From positions 11,284,001 to 11,348,000 of the forward strand of contig OX327702.1 of assembly GCA_946807835.1 (NCBI GenBank): a DNA stretch of 64,000 bases. The letters run 5' to 3'. The position numbers and the translations under genes were made by a program. Within the stretch, counting starts at the first letter, position 1. Each line of letters starts with the position of its first letter. This DNA comes from Ailanthus altissimus. Lineage: Eukaryota > Streptophyta > Magnoliopsida > Sapindales > Simaroubaceae. The notes under the pieces were generated by a model, which saw only the letters and a program-made list of their open reading frames with translations, did no database searches and was not told the origin of the DNA. Positions 22,721 through 34,414 of the stretch are shown in pieces.

Positions 22721-23253
22721 TGTAATATCCAATCTCTATTAGTAGTATTGGCGCCTAGATTTCGTTATAGAACAAATAAGACACTGTAGGGTTACTCGAT
22801 TTTAACCCTATTAGAAATATTTTCTTTATAGTGCACATGAGAGATATTAGACCTAATTTGGTAATTTCACACTCGATCGGTGCGCCGGATGACCCTAGAA
22901 TATTTTTAGAATTTTTCTCTATTGGCTTGGAAAAGAAAATTCTAATTTACTACATGAATTTCCATTTAAGGGTTATGAATGGAATAAGCCTTTGTTGAGA
23001 AACATAATCCATATATTAGAGAATGGACCAATTAGAAGAAATCTCATGGATTGCCAAGTTGGAAGTTCTAGTTAAAACTAAGATGTCGTTTTCATGTATA
23101 TTACTAGATCTTCTTAGTAGTCACAAGAATTAAAAAAGGGTTCGCCTCGCGGAATTTCTTATTTTACCCAGTTAGGTTCGGAGGAACTTCCGTCGGGGTG
23201 CCCGGTAGGGCTGCTGGGATCTATAGTAGAGGGTCTCGGGTCGGGTCTTGTCA
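22721..23253 (+). repeat. Tekay 5' LTR with a 2.2-kb internal deletion
   Basis: It starts TGTAATATCC and ends TCTTGTCA. It is only 533 bp against 2,753 bp for the 3' LTR. Compared with the 3' LTR, everything between 28,453 and about 30,672 is missing, and the join at 23,071-23,074 falls in GTTA, a short sequence present at both edges. Since both LTRs are made from one template at insertion, the deletion must have happened afterwards. Confidence 0.92.
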
Positions 23254-23256
23254 GAG

Positions 23257-23268
23257 TGGTATCAGAGC
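23257..23268 (+). other. Tekay primer-binding site (initiator tRNA-Met)
   Basis: TGGTATCAGAGC, three bases after the 5' LTR end, is complementary to the 3' end of plant initiator tRNA-Met and is the commonest primer-binding site of plant chromoviruses. It is unmutated. Confidence 0.9.
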
Positions 23269-23403
23269 ATGGTTTTTGAAATTTTAGTTAAAAAGTTCAT
23301 TTTTAGAATGAGATTATTGAAATTACTTGCATATTTTTCTAAGTTTAGAAAGTTGAATTCTTTGCATTTGATAATCATTTGCATCACTAAATTTTCAGAA
23401 AAT

Positions 23404-24673
23404 ATGCATCGTCGTGGAGGCCCACGTACTAGGAGAGCAGCTGCGGAGGCTTTTGCACCTAAAGAGGAGTAGGAAAATGAGTCAGTAAATGTTCCTACGC
23501 CTCAGACCCCTCCCGAATCATCTCAACCCGCTGAGTCAGAGGGTGGAAATGTGAATATAGCTCAAATGGCCCAGATACTAGCAGCGGTGATCCAACAGCC
23601 GCGAGAGACCAGAGTGTCCATTGAACGCGCCAAGAAATTGGGCGCTAAGACTTATGATGGAACCGGAGATCCCGAGAGAGCTCTATCTTGGTTAGAGAAC
23701 AATGAAGAAATTTTTCAGGTTATGGGATGTACGGAAGAGCAGATGGTGGTATACTCTGCATTTCTATTGAAAGAAGGAGCGAAGGATTGGTGGAAGGCCT
23801 TGCAAAGGAGAAACGCCGATGGGGTGTCTTGGGCGCTTTTCAAAGAGGAATTTCTGAATAAGTTTTACCCCAAAAGTTATAAAGATGCAAAGATAGAAGA
23901 ATTCTTCAAACTCGAACAGGGTTCCTTCTCGGTGGCTGAGTACGAGAAGAAGTTTTCGGGGCTCCTTCGTGTCATTCCATTTATAGCCGATAATGAAGAG
24001 CAGAAGGCTAACCGTTTTGCAGTGGATCTCAATCGATGAATCAGGGCGTACGTAGTGTCGGCAGCCTACACTCAGTATGGATCATTGGTGGAAGCTGCAA
24101 CACGGGTTGAAAGAAGCATGGCGGCCATCCCTAAACCGAAACAGCAGGGTCAGAAAAGAGACTGGTCAGGAAGTTCTCGAGGAGGACCGAGTAAATTCCC
24201 CCGAACAGAGGAGAGATCTTCATGGTCCAGCAGTCGAAAGCCAAGCCAAGGAGCTCAATCCAGCCAAGCTTCCGTTCGGCAACCATCCGCCGGATTCCGA
24301 AGCACTAAGGAGAGTTGGAAGAATTTTCCGGTGTGTAATAGATGTGGCAAGGCCCATCCGGGGGATTGTAGGAAGGGGACTACCGGGTGTTATAAGTGCA
24401 GGCAAGAGGGTCACTACATGAGAGATTGCCCGAATGATGGAGCTAGTAGCAAGCCAGAAGATAGACCACCAGCTCCAGGATAAACCATCTGCTCTCGAGG
24501 GTAGATTCGAGGAGGTCTCCAATTCAGAAGATCGAGCGGTGCAAGCCAGTCTGGAAGGGGCGCCGGTCAAGAAGGATCATCCGGTGGATCACAAGTGAAA
24601 CTGCATACCCAGGCTAGGGTATTTGCAGTGACCCAACAGGAGGCGGATGTGGCCCCAGAAGTTGTGACAGTAC
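23404..24673 (+). pseudogene. Tekay gag, broken by stops
   Basis: The start ATG at 23,404 (MHRRGGPRTRRAA) suits a gag start. One frame runs through stops at 23,470, 24,037, 24,481 and 24,502 and then shifts near 24,670, where one base appears to be missing before the protease frame. The retrotransposon gag domain is clear at 23,630-24,030 (AKKLGAKTYDGTGDPERALS, then FLNKFYPKSYKDAK). Two zinc knuckles follow at about 24,330-24,430: a shortened CNRCGKAHPGDC and a canonical CYKCRQEGHYMRDC that would bind RNA. The stop at 24,037 is TGA where the family usually has Arg, so a CGA to TGA transition is likely. Gag and pol are probably one polyprotein in the intact family. Confidence 0.88.
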
Positions 24674-24674
24674 A

Positions 24675-27600
24675 ATGTTAGTTTTTGATCGAAATGCTTA
24701 TGTACTAATAGATCTTGGAGTGACCCATTCTTTTATTTCTGTGGAGTTTGCTACAAACGCTAGTATAGCGCCCCCGTTATTAGATGGCGCGGTAGTAGTG
24801 TCTCTTCCTACCGGAGACTCCATTATAGCAGAAACGGGGTATAGGAGTAGTAAAATTAGTATTGAAAGCCAAGAGTTTATGGCAGATTTGATTGCGTTGG
24901 CCATCAGTGAGTTTGATGTGATTTTAGGGATGGATTGGTTGTCTAAATATCGAACCTCAGTGGATTGCTTCCGAAAAGAAGTTAGATTATGTAGCCCTAG
25001 CGGAACAGAAGTTGTTTTTCGCGGGCTGCGGAAATCACTTTCCACCAGTATAGTGTCGGTAATGAAGGCAAGAAAGATGCTTCGGAAGTCATCTCAGGGT
25101 TACTTAGTCTATGCCATAGACGTAAGAGATGGTGGAACGAAATTGGAGGATATTCCGGTGGTGAGAGAGTTTCCGGATGTATTCCCCGAGGATCTTCTGG
25201 GATTGCCTCCGGATAGAGAGATAGAGTTTAAAATAGAAGTAGTCCCTGGAACACAACCAATTTCTAAAGCACCCTACAGAATGGCTCCTTCAGAATTGAA
25301 AGAACTGAAGGGTCAGTTGGAAGAGATGGTGAATAAGGGTTTCGTTAGACCGAGTACTTCTCCTTGGGGTGCACCGGTTTTGTTTGTGAAGAAGAAAGAC
25401 GGAAGCATGAGATTGTGCATTGATTACCGGGAGCTGAATAAAGTAACGGTGCGTAATCAATATCCACTTTCGAGAATTGATGATTTGTTTGATCAGCTGC
25501 AAGGAGCCAGAGTATTTTCCAAGATAGATCTGAGGTCCGGCTATCATCAACTGAAGATCCGGGAGGAAGATGTTCCTAAGACCGCTTTTAGGACCCGATA
25601 TGGGCATTATGAATTTTTGATTATGCCTTTTGGGCTGACTAATGCCCCAGCTGCTTTTATGGATCTTATGAACAGAGTTTTTAGATCCTATTTCGATCGG
25701 TTTGTGATAGTATTTATTGATGATATATTGGTTTATTCAAGCAGTGAGAAAGAGCATACAGAACATTTGAGGATAGTTTTACAGACCTTAAGGGAGCATC
25801 GGCTGTATGCCAAACTTAGTAAATGTCAATTTTGGCTAGATAGAGTTGCATTTTTGGGGCATGTAATCTCTGCAGAAGGGGTAGCAGTAGATCCCCAGAA
25901 GATCGAAGCAATAGTGAATTGGAGACAGCCTACGAACGTGACGGAGATCCGTAGTTTCTTGGGTTTGGTCGGATATTATAGGAAGTTTGTAGAGGGATTC
26001 TCAAGGATAGCTGCTCCTCTGACTAAGTTAACTCGGAAAGAAGAGAAGTTTGTATGGTCGGAAGCGTGCCAGCAGAGCTTTGAAGAGCTAAAGAGAAGGT
26101 TGACGTCGGCCCCTGTGCTTACACTTCCGTCAGGGAATGACGGTTTTACCATATATTGTGATGCTTCCAGGAAAGGTCTAGGTTGTGTGCTAATGCAGAG
26201 GGAGAAAGTAATAGCCTATGCTTCCAGACAATTAAAGAAGCATGAACAGAATTATCCTACACATGACCTAGAACTAGCTGCAGTAGTTTTTGCTTTAAGA
26301 ATTTGGAGGCATTATTTGTATGGGGTTCCTTGCAAGATCTTTACGGATCATAAGAGCCTGCAGTACTTGTTCACTCAGAAAGAATTGAATATGAGGCAGA
26401 GAAGGTGGCTGGAGCTTATTAAAGATTATGAGTGCACCTTAGAGTACCATCCAGGAAAAGCTAACGTGGTAGCAGATGCTCTCAGCAGGAAGCCTGTCAG
26501 TTTAATAGCTCACTTGAAGGTCGCATATCTATCGATGTTGATAGAATTGAGGTCTTTAGGTGTAAAATTAGAATTATTAGATTCAGGAGCATTATTAGCC
26601 ACATTTCAGGCCCGTCCAATACTAGTTGATCGGATCAAAGAACTATAGACTTAAAATCCACAAGTAGTTAAATTAAAGGGTGAAATCGAGTCCGGGCAGC
26701 GGAAGGATCTTTCAGTGACCGAGGATGGTGTAGTAACCTTGGGTCGGAGGTTATGTGTTCTGGATGTAAATGAGTTAAGAAGAGAGATTATGGAAGAAGC
26801 TCATTCTTCTGCGTATGCTATGCATCCCGGGAGCACAAAGATGTACCGTACCCTAAAAGAGCACTACTGGTGGAAGGGCATGAAGAAAGATATAGCTGAA
26901 TTTATCTCGAGATGCCTAACATGCCAACAAGTAAAAGCGGAGCATCAGAAACCTGCAGGGCTCTTGCAACCCCTTCCGATTCCGAAGTGGAAATGGGAAA
27001 GAATAATGATGGACTTCGTGGTAGGACTTCCGCGTAGCTAAAGAGGCAATGACGCAATATGGGTGATTGTTGATAGACTGACGAAATCTGCTCACTTCCT
27101 ACCCATTAGAAGCAGTTGTTCTTTAGATAAATTAGCCCAGTTATACGTAGATGAGGTGGTACGACTCCATGGAGTTCCCGTGTCCATTGTGTCAGACAGG
27201 GATCCACAGTTCACTTCTTGATTTTGGCCCAGTTTACAGAAAGCTCTAGGTACAAAATTGAGTTTCAGTACGGCCTTTCATCCTCAGACGGATGGTCAGT
27301 CGGAACGGACAATTCAAACACTTGAAGATATGCTTAGAGCGTGTGTTGTGGAGTTTAAGGGAAGTTGGGATACTCATCTACCGCTAATGGAGTTCGCCTA
27401 CAATAATAGCTACCAGGCTAGCATCGGAATGGCACTATATGAAGCATTGTACGGAAGAAAGTGCAGAACTCCAATTTATTGGGATGAGGTAGGTGAAAGG
27501 AAGCTGATTGGCCCAGAAATTGTCCAGATTACTTCGGAAAAGATTCAACTTATCAGGCAGAGATTGAAAACAGCTAATGATAGACAGAAAAGTTACGCAG

Positions 27601-28061
27601 ATAACAGAATAAGAGACTTGGAGTTTGAGATCGGTGATAAGGTCTTTCTGAAGATATCACCATGGAGAGGAGTACTAAGATTCGGGAAGCGAGGAAAGCT
27701 GAGTCCCCGATATATTGGACCTTACGAGATAGTTAAAAGAGTTGGAAAGGTAGCATATCGTCTACGGTTACCCGAAGATCTGGCTAGAATCCATGATGTG
27801 TTTCATATTTTTATGCTTCTCAAGTATATAGCAGATCCTTCACACATCCTAAGGGAACAACAGGTAGAATTGAACGAAAACTTGACCTACAAAGATAAGC
27901 CTGTGCAAATCCTAGACCGGAAAGAGCAAGTCCTTCGTAACAAAAGCATTCCCATAGTTAAGGTGTTATGGATGAACCATGGGGTAGAAGAAGCCACGTG
28001 GGAACGTGAAGATCAGATGCGAGTCCAACATCCTCACCTCTTTGAGAAAGGTATGATTTAA
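24675..28061 (+). pseudogene. Tekay pol: protease, RT, RNase H, integrase, chromodomain
   Basis: A long open piece (24,675-26,648) carries a degenerate protease ([13 protein letters not shown], where DxG-A-T/S is expected). RT follows with [31 protein letters not shown] and an intact FIDD box near 25,725, then RNase H with [22 protein letters not shown] and [10 protein letters not shown] stop at 26,646, another at 27,039 and a TGA at 27,219 interrupt the same frame. Integrase has the HHCC zinc site (EAHSSAYAMHPGSTK, then CLTCQQVK), the catalytic core [10 protein letters not shown] and SDRDPQF, and AFHPQTDGQSERTIQ. The C-terminus (VKVLWMNHGVEEATWEREDQ) is a chromodomain, which in this clade steers integration to heterochromatin. 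All remaining breaks are stops; the frame is otherwise kept to the end at 28,061. Confidence 0.92.
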
Positions 28062-28082
28062 ATTTCGAGGATGAAATTTTTT

Positions 28083-28098
28083 TAAGGAAGGGTGAAAT
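28083..28098 (+). other. Tekay polypurine tract
   Basis: AAGGAAGGGTGAAA immediately before the 3' LTR is the purine-rich primer for plus-strand synthesis. It starts 22 bases after the pol stop. Confidence 0.8.
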
Positions 28099-30851
28099 TA
28101 TAATATCCAATCCCTATTAGTAGTATTGGCGCCTAGATTTCATTATAGAACAAATAAGACACCGTAAGGTTACTCGATTTTAACCCTATTAGAAATATTT
28201 TCTTTATAGTGCACGTGAGAGATATTAGACCTAATTTGGTAATTTCACACTCGATCAGTGCGCCGGATGACCCTAGAATATTTTTAGAATTTTTCTCTAT
28301 TGGCTTGGAAAAGAAAATTCTAATTTACTATATGAATTTCCATTTAAGGGTTATGAATGGAACAAGCATTTGTTGAGAAACATAATCCATATACTAGAGA
28401 ATGGACTAATTAGAAGAAATCTCATAGATTGCCAAGTTGGAAGTTCTAGTTAGTTCTTTGAACTATTCTAACTAGATAGTTACAAATGAACTAATTACAT
28501 AATTAGTTTTTAACTAATGGCAAATTAGAAGTTTTAAGTAAGTTGAAGGGCAAAATGGTAAATTGAGGGAGCACTATATATATGTTAGAAGTGTGTAGAA
28601 ATTTGAAGAGAAATCAAAACTAACACTTAGCCAAAGAAAGAGAGAAATTCGAGCTTCAAAGGGGGGTGCTGCTACAGTGACTATTCAAGTTTTTTTTCAT
28701 GTGTAATCAAGCCAAATTAAGGTTACAAACCCATCCCTAAGTTCAATTGAAGTCTCTATTAGTGGAAATTCAAGAAAAAGAGGTAAGAAAAGCATCTTTT
28801 ATGAGTTTGATAAGTGAGATTTCAAGAATGTTTTAATTGATGTTCTTATGTGTATTCTTGGCTTAGATTGAGTTGAATTCTAGTTTGGAGCTTGAGGGAG
28901 TCATCAATTTAAAGAAATTGGCAAGGTGAGAATTAGGGTTTTTGGTGATTTTGTTGTAGGGATTTCAATTGATTGTAATTAGGGCTTTAGAATGAAATTG
29001 GCATGATTTTGTTGTAATTGGAACAAGAAATTGAGAAAAGGAATGTGTTGGAACCTAGGGTGAAATTCTGCCACTTTAGGGAAGTTAGGAATTGAGTGGT
29101 GTTTTGATTGAATTGTTGTGTATAAATGGTGCATATTGTGAATTGAATGTATATGGTTGATGGAAAAACCCAAAAATGAAGAAAATGGGACATAATTATC
29201 CATGTTGGAAAGGTGAAGGGAAAGTATGTCCAATCAAATTATAAGGTGTTCAATAATTTTCAGGGCGCCGGATGGTGAGTTAGTTTCGATTATGGCTCCG
29301 TAACTAAAATCGGGAAGTAGTTTACATCTGGGCTTTGTATGCCGATTGGGGCATTTAGTAGTTAAACGAGATTCTGGTGTTTGATTTGGTTCTAAATGTC
29401 ATTTATGACGCGTAGGTGAGGATAACCGAGAGCGTTAACGGGAGCAGGAATTGGGAGCGAAATTGAGCGCGGAGCGGTTGTGAGTGGAAATCTGCCATTT
29501 CTTTTACTTTTCGGTTATTATGTTTTCGCACAATGACTATGTATGTTTTATGAGCTTTCGATGCATAAACATGATTTATGATCTTGATATATTCATAGAC
29601 ATGCTTTTACATGATCGATTTGTGAAACAGTTTTAAAATTTTTGCATTTGTTTTAAGGCCATTGGTACCCTCAGATTATAGTGGTGATGATTGTATTAGA
29701 CCCGGCCGGTATATCCCGTGCACATGGGCAGGTCTTGGGGGTGTGTCACTAACTCCGGGAAGTCGGGATGTCGAGTCATGTGAGTTGCTCTATGTGTACG
29801 GGATATTGTCTCGCTATATGCATGCGATGTAGGATTCCGCTGCGTAGCCAATGAGATGTCTTGAGATGTCACTGTGGGTGCTGCTAGTTGAGTTGCCCCG
29901 TGACCTACTCACGTATGCGGTGCTAGTTGAGTCGCTGCGTGGGTATAGAGTTTTAGGGTTACCATTGGTACAGTTTAGAAAGAAAATGGCCGAGCGAGGA
30001 TTTTACTAGTTTTCGATTTACCGATAGCATTTATGCATTTATATATGCTCACAGCAGTTATTATGTTATACAGATTCTGAATATAGTTTTCCAAAGATGT
30101 AGATAAAATTCGCTCGGCAAGATTTCATTAGCATATGATATTAGAAACCGTTTTACAATTTTACATCCGTTTTAGAAGCATAATTTCTGCATGTACTTTA
30201 GAAATTGCTATCTTTGTATAATATTCTTGTAATTGAATTCACTGAGCTCCTTTAGCTCACTCGTTTTATGTTTTATGTTTTAAACCCCTTTCCCAGGTGC
30301 AGGTCTCGGAACGCAAGCTGCTGATTCTCCTATCGTCGAGTAGTGGACCGAATCCAAAGATAATTTTTGTACATGTAAATGTGCTAATAGCACTCTTTAC
30401 TTTATGCATAATAGTTGTAGGCATATATATTTGTAAGTATGTGTTGAATCAAGAAGAAGAGATTTCCAGTTTATGATGATCGTTTTTACTTTTTATGATT
30501 ATGTTTATTTTGTAATTTACACGAAATAATTGAGTTGTGTTGGATTTGATTTGAAAAGGACCGGAGGTCCGAATTGGTAGAATTGAGATGTGTTGGAATT
30601 AGAAGTGAAATTTCTTTGCAGGTTTATATGGATTTTCCGAAAAATAGGGGAAACTCTGTCCGTTTGTTTTTAAAACTAAGATGTCATTTTCATGTATATT
30701 ACTAGATCTTCTTAGTAGTAAAAAGAATTAAAAAGGGGTTCGCCTTGCGGAATTTCTTAACTTACCCAGTTAGGTTCGGAGGAACTTCCGTCGGGGTGCC
30801 CGGCAGGGCCGCTGGGATCTATAGTAGAGGGTCTCGGGTCGGGTCTTTTCA
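28099..30851 (+). repeat. Tekay 3' LTR, 2,753 bp
   Basis: It begins TATAATATCC, so the usual TG start has mutated to TA, and ends CTTTTCA. Its length and sequence match the solo LTRs at 7,709-10,480 and (reverse) 37,199-39,971. ORFs inside it (28,979-29,233 minus) are the same repeated frame seen in those copies and are not genes. Confidence 0.92.
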
Positions 30852-31737
30852 ATATGACTATTTCATATGAAACTTCTAACTGCTACGTTATAATCATATA
30901 TCAATCTACCATATGCTAAACGCATAAATCCCTTTGTCAAGTTTATTGTGGTTTCTAAGACAATCTAAATATTAGCTAGATAGATAGAAAGCATTAAACA
31001 TAAATAGATTAAGCAATTCAAAGCATTGAGTTCATAAAATAAGAGAAAAATCAACTTCAATTGTGTATTCAGTTCAAAACTTGTAACCCTAAATAGAAAA
31101 TTAGCTCATGGTAATGAAAAGAGTACTAAAATATAAATTCAAAGACTTAATGAAGGAACGCATAATATCTAAGAAAGAGAAGAGAATAAACTAAGAATAG
31201 TGCCTTGATTCTTCACTTTCTCTCTCTAACTTATTGTATAAGCTCTTCTTCAATCTTCAAATTTAGTTTCAATCTCTTTGAAACTTTTTCTACTTTGTTC
31301 TCTGGGATGTGTGTATCTATATAGCTTTAAAAGGCTCTTATTTATAAGTTCTTGGCTTCTAAGTAAGGCAAACTTTGTATCTAAGCTCAGTTAGAATTTT
31401 CTTTAATTACACGGGCACCATTATGCAAAATGTTGGGTGTCGAGCTACTGAGACCTGGGAATTCTTCTAAGTAATGTGCCATAGCCTTGAGTGTTGGATG
31501 TCGTAGTACTAGAGATGGTAACTTTGGGGCTACAACACTAGGTGTTGGATGCCTTGATGCTGGCCTCTATTTTTTCTCTCCTTATTTTGTTTTCATTCGA
31601 TTTTTAGCATCTTAATGGAAAAAAGTCTTTAAACCTATAAATCAAGAATAATGTGTATAAATAGCCAAATAATTGAGATTAAATGAATAAATATTAAGTT
31701 TAGAAAGATAAAATATTAAACATGATTAAGCCTATCA

Positions 31738-33389
31738 AAATTTCTCAAACTTAATAATTTGCTCGTTCTTGAGCAAAGAGAAAAGACTAAAACTAAAAAT
31801 TAGAAAAACAAAAAGGCGGGCTAGATGATGTTTAACAAAATTGTCTCAAAAGTCAGAATATCTTTCACTTGGTTTGTGTGTGTAAGTTATACTCATTAGT
31901 TATTTTTATTCGGCTCAATTTATATACACAAGGATGTGAAAGATTTGTCTAAAAAAGAATTCTTATTCAATTTTTATATGCTTGCTTTTCATACCACTCT
32001 CTACTAATATAAATGTACACATAATTAAAGATCAAATAAAGTTTTATTTAGTTTGAATGTATGGCTAGAGTGAAGGTAGGTAGGATTAAACAGATAAAAT
32101 TTGGTTTAATTTATAACATAAACACATATTATTGTTCTTGGATCATAAAACCTTTCATCAATTTTCCAAGATCTTCCCAAACTTATTTCAAAACTTTCTT
32201 TGTTCACTTTTTTGTCCAATCTTCTCTGTTCTTTTTATTTTTACAAACATTTTGAACAACTAAAACCAACAACCATTCCTCATTCTACTCTTTCTTCTAA
32301 TATGCTTATTATTCCCTATAACTCTCAACAAGAACACTACACTTATGGTGTGAAAGGTGTTATAAAAAAATTTATTTAAAGGCTAAGGTATAGACGTGGT
32401 TAATGAAGAAAATTAGTCATTAGGCTCAAAGTAGATGACTAGGGATAAAAATAATATAGTAGGTAAGCTTGAAATGCGTAAATGATCTAAACACGGCCTA
32501 AAACCATTTCCTAAATCATATGCGACCTAAGATTTTATCTTGAGTGATAATCAAATAAGTTTTAGAATATGTGAGACTTATATATGTCCTTGTCATGTAT
32601 AAACATTCTCTAAGTAGCAATAACTAAATGATCCTAACTTATGTGCTCAATGTGTTCAAGGAATCATAAATAAATAAAAATTTAATATAAAGATTAAACA
32701 TAAAAACTATTGCAACATCCATTGTCTCCTACGAATTATATCTATCACAATCAAGCTCTTATCATAAACTAGTAAACATCATACCAAATTGAAAAATAAC
32801 TAAATAAGAAAGAAAAAATTAACATGCAAAACATAAAATAAAAACAAATAGTGGGAAAAATTGATCAATAAGATAGAAAGCCAAAAATTAACAAAAAAAA
32901 GTATTTTTCTCCTCCAAACTTAAGATAGACATTATCCTCAATAGCAAAAGAAAAACAAGAATAGAAAACTTTCTTAATGTGTGTTTAATTGTTCACCATG
33001 TCAACCAGATCATCGCCCTTGCTATCAACATCATTCGTAGGTTGTGTTTGAAGGGCTAAATAAGTTGATATAAAAAATTGTATTATTTTTGGCTTCTGGA
33101 TGCTATGGAGCTAACTTTGTGACATCAAGAGGACATTTATTGATAGAGTTGCCGCCATGACCCTGGCTTTAGGTGTCGCGGCGCTAAGGACATTGACTTA
33201 GATGCCACAGCCCTAGGTGTTGGGCACCTTAACTCTAAGGCTTTCTTCATTTTTTTAAACAAGCATAAGAAATAAAAATACAATATTTGGGTTACCTCTT
33301 AAGAAGCCCTTAATTTAACATCGACAGCTTAATGTAATACTCAGGCTATTATGGCGAATCTAATTGTATGTTGGAGGCTTGTTGATGAA
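31738..33389 (-). other. Athila B 3' internal non-coding region
   Basis: It holds the polypurine tract beside the LTR (31,738-31,750), a second polypurine-like motif (32,908-32,945), and at 33,160-33,240 a patch of GC-richer phrases (GTGTCGCGGCGCTAAGG, then GGTGTTGGGCACC) that also occur in Athila LTRs. A fragment of another LTR may therefore be embedded. The ORF 32,061-32,255 (plus) has no motif. No gene is supported. Confidence 0.45.
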
Positions 33390-34414
33390 ACTTTAGTTGG
33401 TGCCCAACATTTTGTAGATGGACAATGAAATACAACTTCTCCTACACCTACCATTTTGTAGATGGACAATGGCATCAAGTTAATACTAGCTCCAAGGTCA
33501 TAGAAGGTTGTACCAAAGAATTAATTTCTAATTGTGCATGGTATAGTAAAGCTCACTGGATCCTTAAACTTTGGTAGTAATTTCTTCTATAAGATCGCAC
33601 TACATTTTTCTGTCAAAGCCAATATCTCAAAATCTTCCAATCATATTATCTTTGATAAGTTGTATTTCATTAACTTAACGTAGTTGGGCTTCTACTCCAA
33701 TGTATCTGCAAGAAGGATACCGGTATGCAATTTCATGAATATTTTTAGAAATTTGGAAAACTACTTATCCAAGTTCTTATTTTGGAGAAGTTGAGGGAAA
33801 TGTGGTTGTGGGTTATATGAGTATATGTTACTATTCGATGTTAATGATTTCCTCTTCTCTTGATCTTTTGCATCTTTAATGTGCTCATGATTATTAAGGA
33901 GGTTTTTCTATAATTGAGATGTTTCACTATTAGCTAGTACTTTTTTCCTATTCCTCAAGGTGATTGCTTTGTAATATTCTGTCTCTCTTCTTAGATTAAC
34001 TTAAGTATTTCTTGGCAAGGATTCTTATGGACAGTTGCTTACAGATAAAGCTACTTGACTCTTGATGAGATTAGCTTGACTCTAAAGGAGTGCATCAATC
34101 TACTTCATACTGCATAAGCATTTTTTCTATGGTCGATTTCATTTCATTCTACCATTGAGTTTATGCTAGAAATCCAGAAAGATTTATTTGCCTTGAAGTT
34201 TTTCCTTGGTTGTTATTCCAAAAAAAATTTAGATGATTCTTCCACCTTGGATTGTAGAAATTGGAGTTAGGATTATTCTACCGGTGGTTATAATTTTAAC
34301 ATACTTTGCAATCTCCATGAAATGTCTATTTGGATGGTTGTCACCATAAAAATCATAAGTGATTGGTTTAATCTTCACTGCATTCACCCTTATAGCATAA
34401 ATTTTCTTTAACAA
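33390..34414 (-). pseudogene. Athila B gag C-terminus and protease remnant
   Basis: On the minus strand, 34,380-34,230 gives TYDFYGDNHPNRHFMEI, the family's CxxCGGxHxxGxC-like knuckle with most Cys lost, then an N-rich stretch with NHLNFFWNNNQGK. At about 33,720-33,650 comes TLE, KPNYVKLMKY and the tail ALTEKCSAILQKKLLPKFKD (with one stop in it). This leads into the protease core SFTIPCTIRN, then FYDLGASINLMPLSIYKM at about 33,480, with the core Asp-Gly-Ala kept. Only about 60 residues of protease follow before a 44-bp duplication and non-coding sequence, so pol is deleted. Confidence 0.65.
33409..33496. repeat. 44-bp tandem duplication in the Athila B protease
   Basis: ATTTTGTAGATGGACAATG occurs at 33,409-33,427 and again at 33,453-33,471, a period of 44 bases, with a diverged spacer. 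The duplication falls in the protease coding remnant and shifts its frame. Confidence 0.7.

Larger units (their letters stand above)
22721..30851 (+). mobile_element. Tekay-clade chromovirus with internal region, TSD atatg
   Basis: The element is bounded by the exact 5-bp duplication atatg (22,716-22,720 and 30,852-30,856). Order: shortened 5' LTR (22,721-23,253), primer-binding site, gag, protease, RT, RNase H, integrase, C-terminal chromodomain, polypurine tract, 3' LTR (28,099-30,851). Gag-pol with a chromodomain after integrase and very long LTRs points to Tekay. The coding region has at least seven in-frame stops and one frameshift, so it is not autonomous. It is inserted in the Athila B LTR in plus orientation and is among the youngest insertions here. 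Confidence 0.93.
22254..31737 (-). repeat. Athila B 3' LTR, split by the Tekay element
   Basis: The right end is CCTATCA at 31,737 (TGATAGG on the minus strand), directly next to a minus-strand polypurine tract. The left end contains a minus-strand form of the Athila LTR phrase (GAGTATCATTCTCACGAGGA, 22,314-22,333). Removing the Tekay insertion and one copy of its duplication leaves about 1.35 kb. Similar ends occur at 12,161, 52,325 and 52,745, marking four Athila LTR ends in this orientation. Confidence 0.6.

Noticed and set aside
24220..24570. Minus-strand ORF of 116 codons opposite Tekay gag
   Set aside because: Shadow of the GC-richer gag coding region; no motif.
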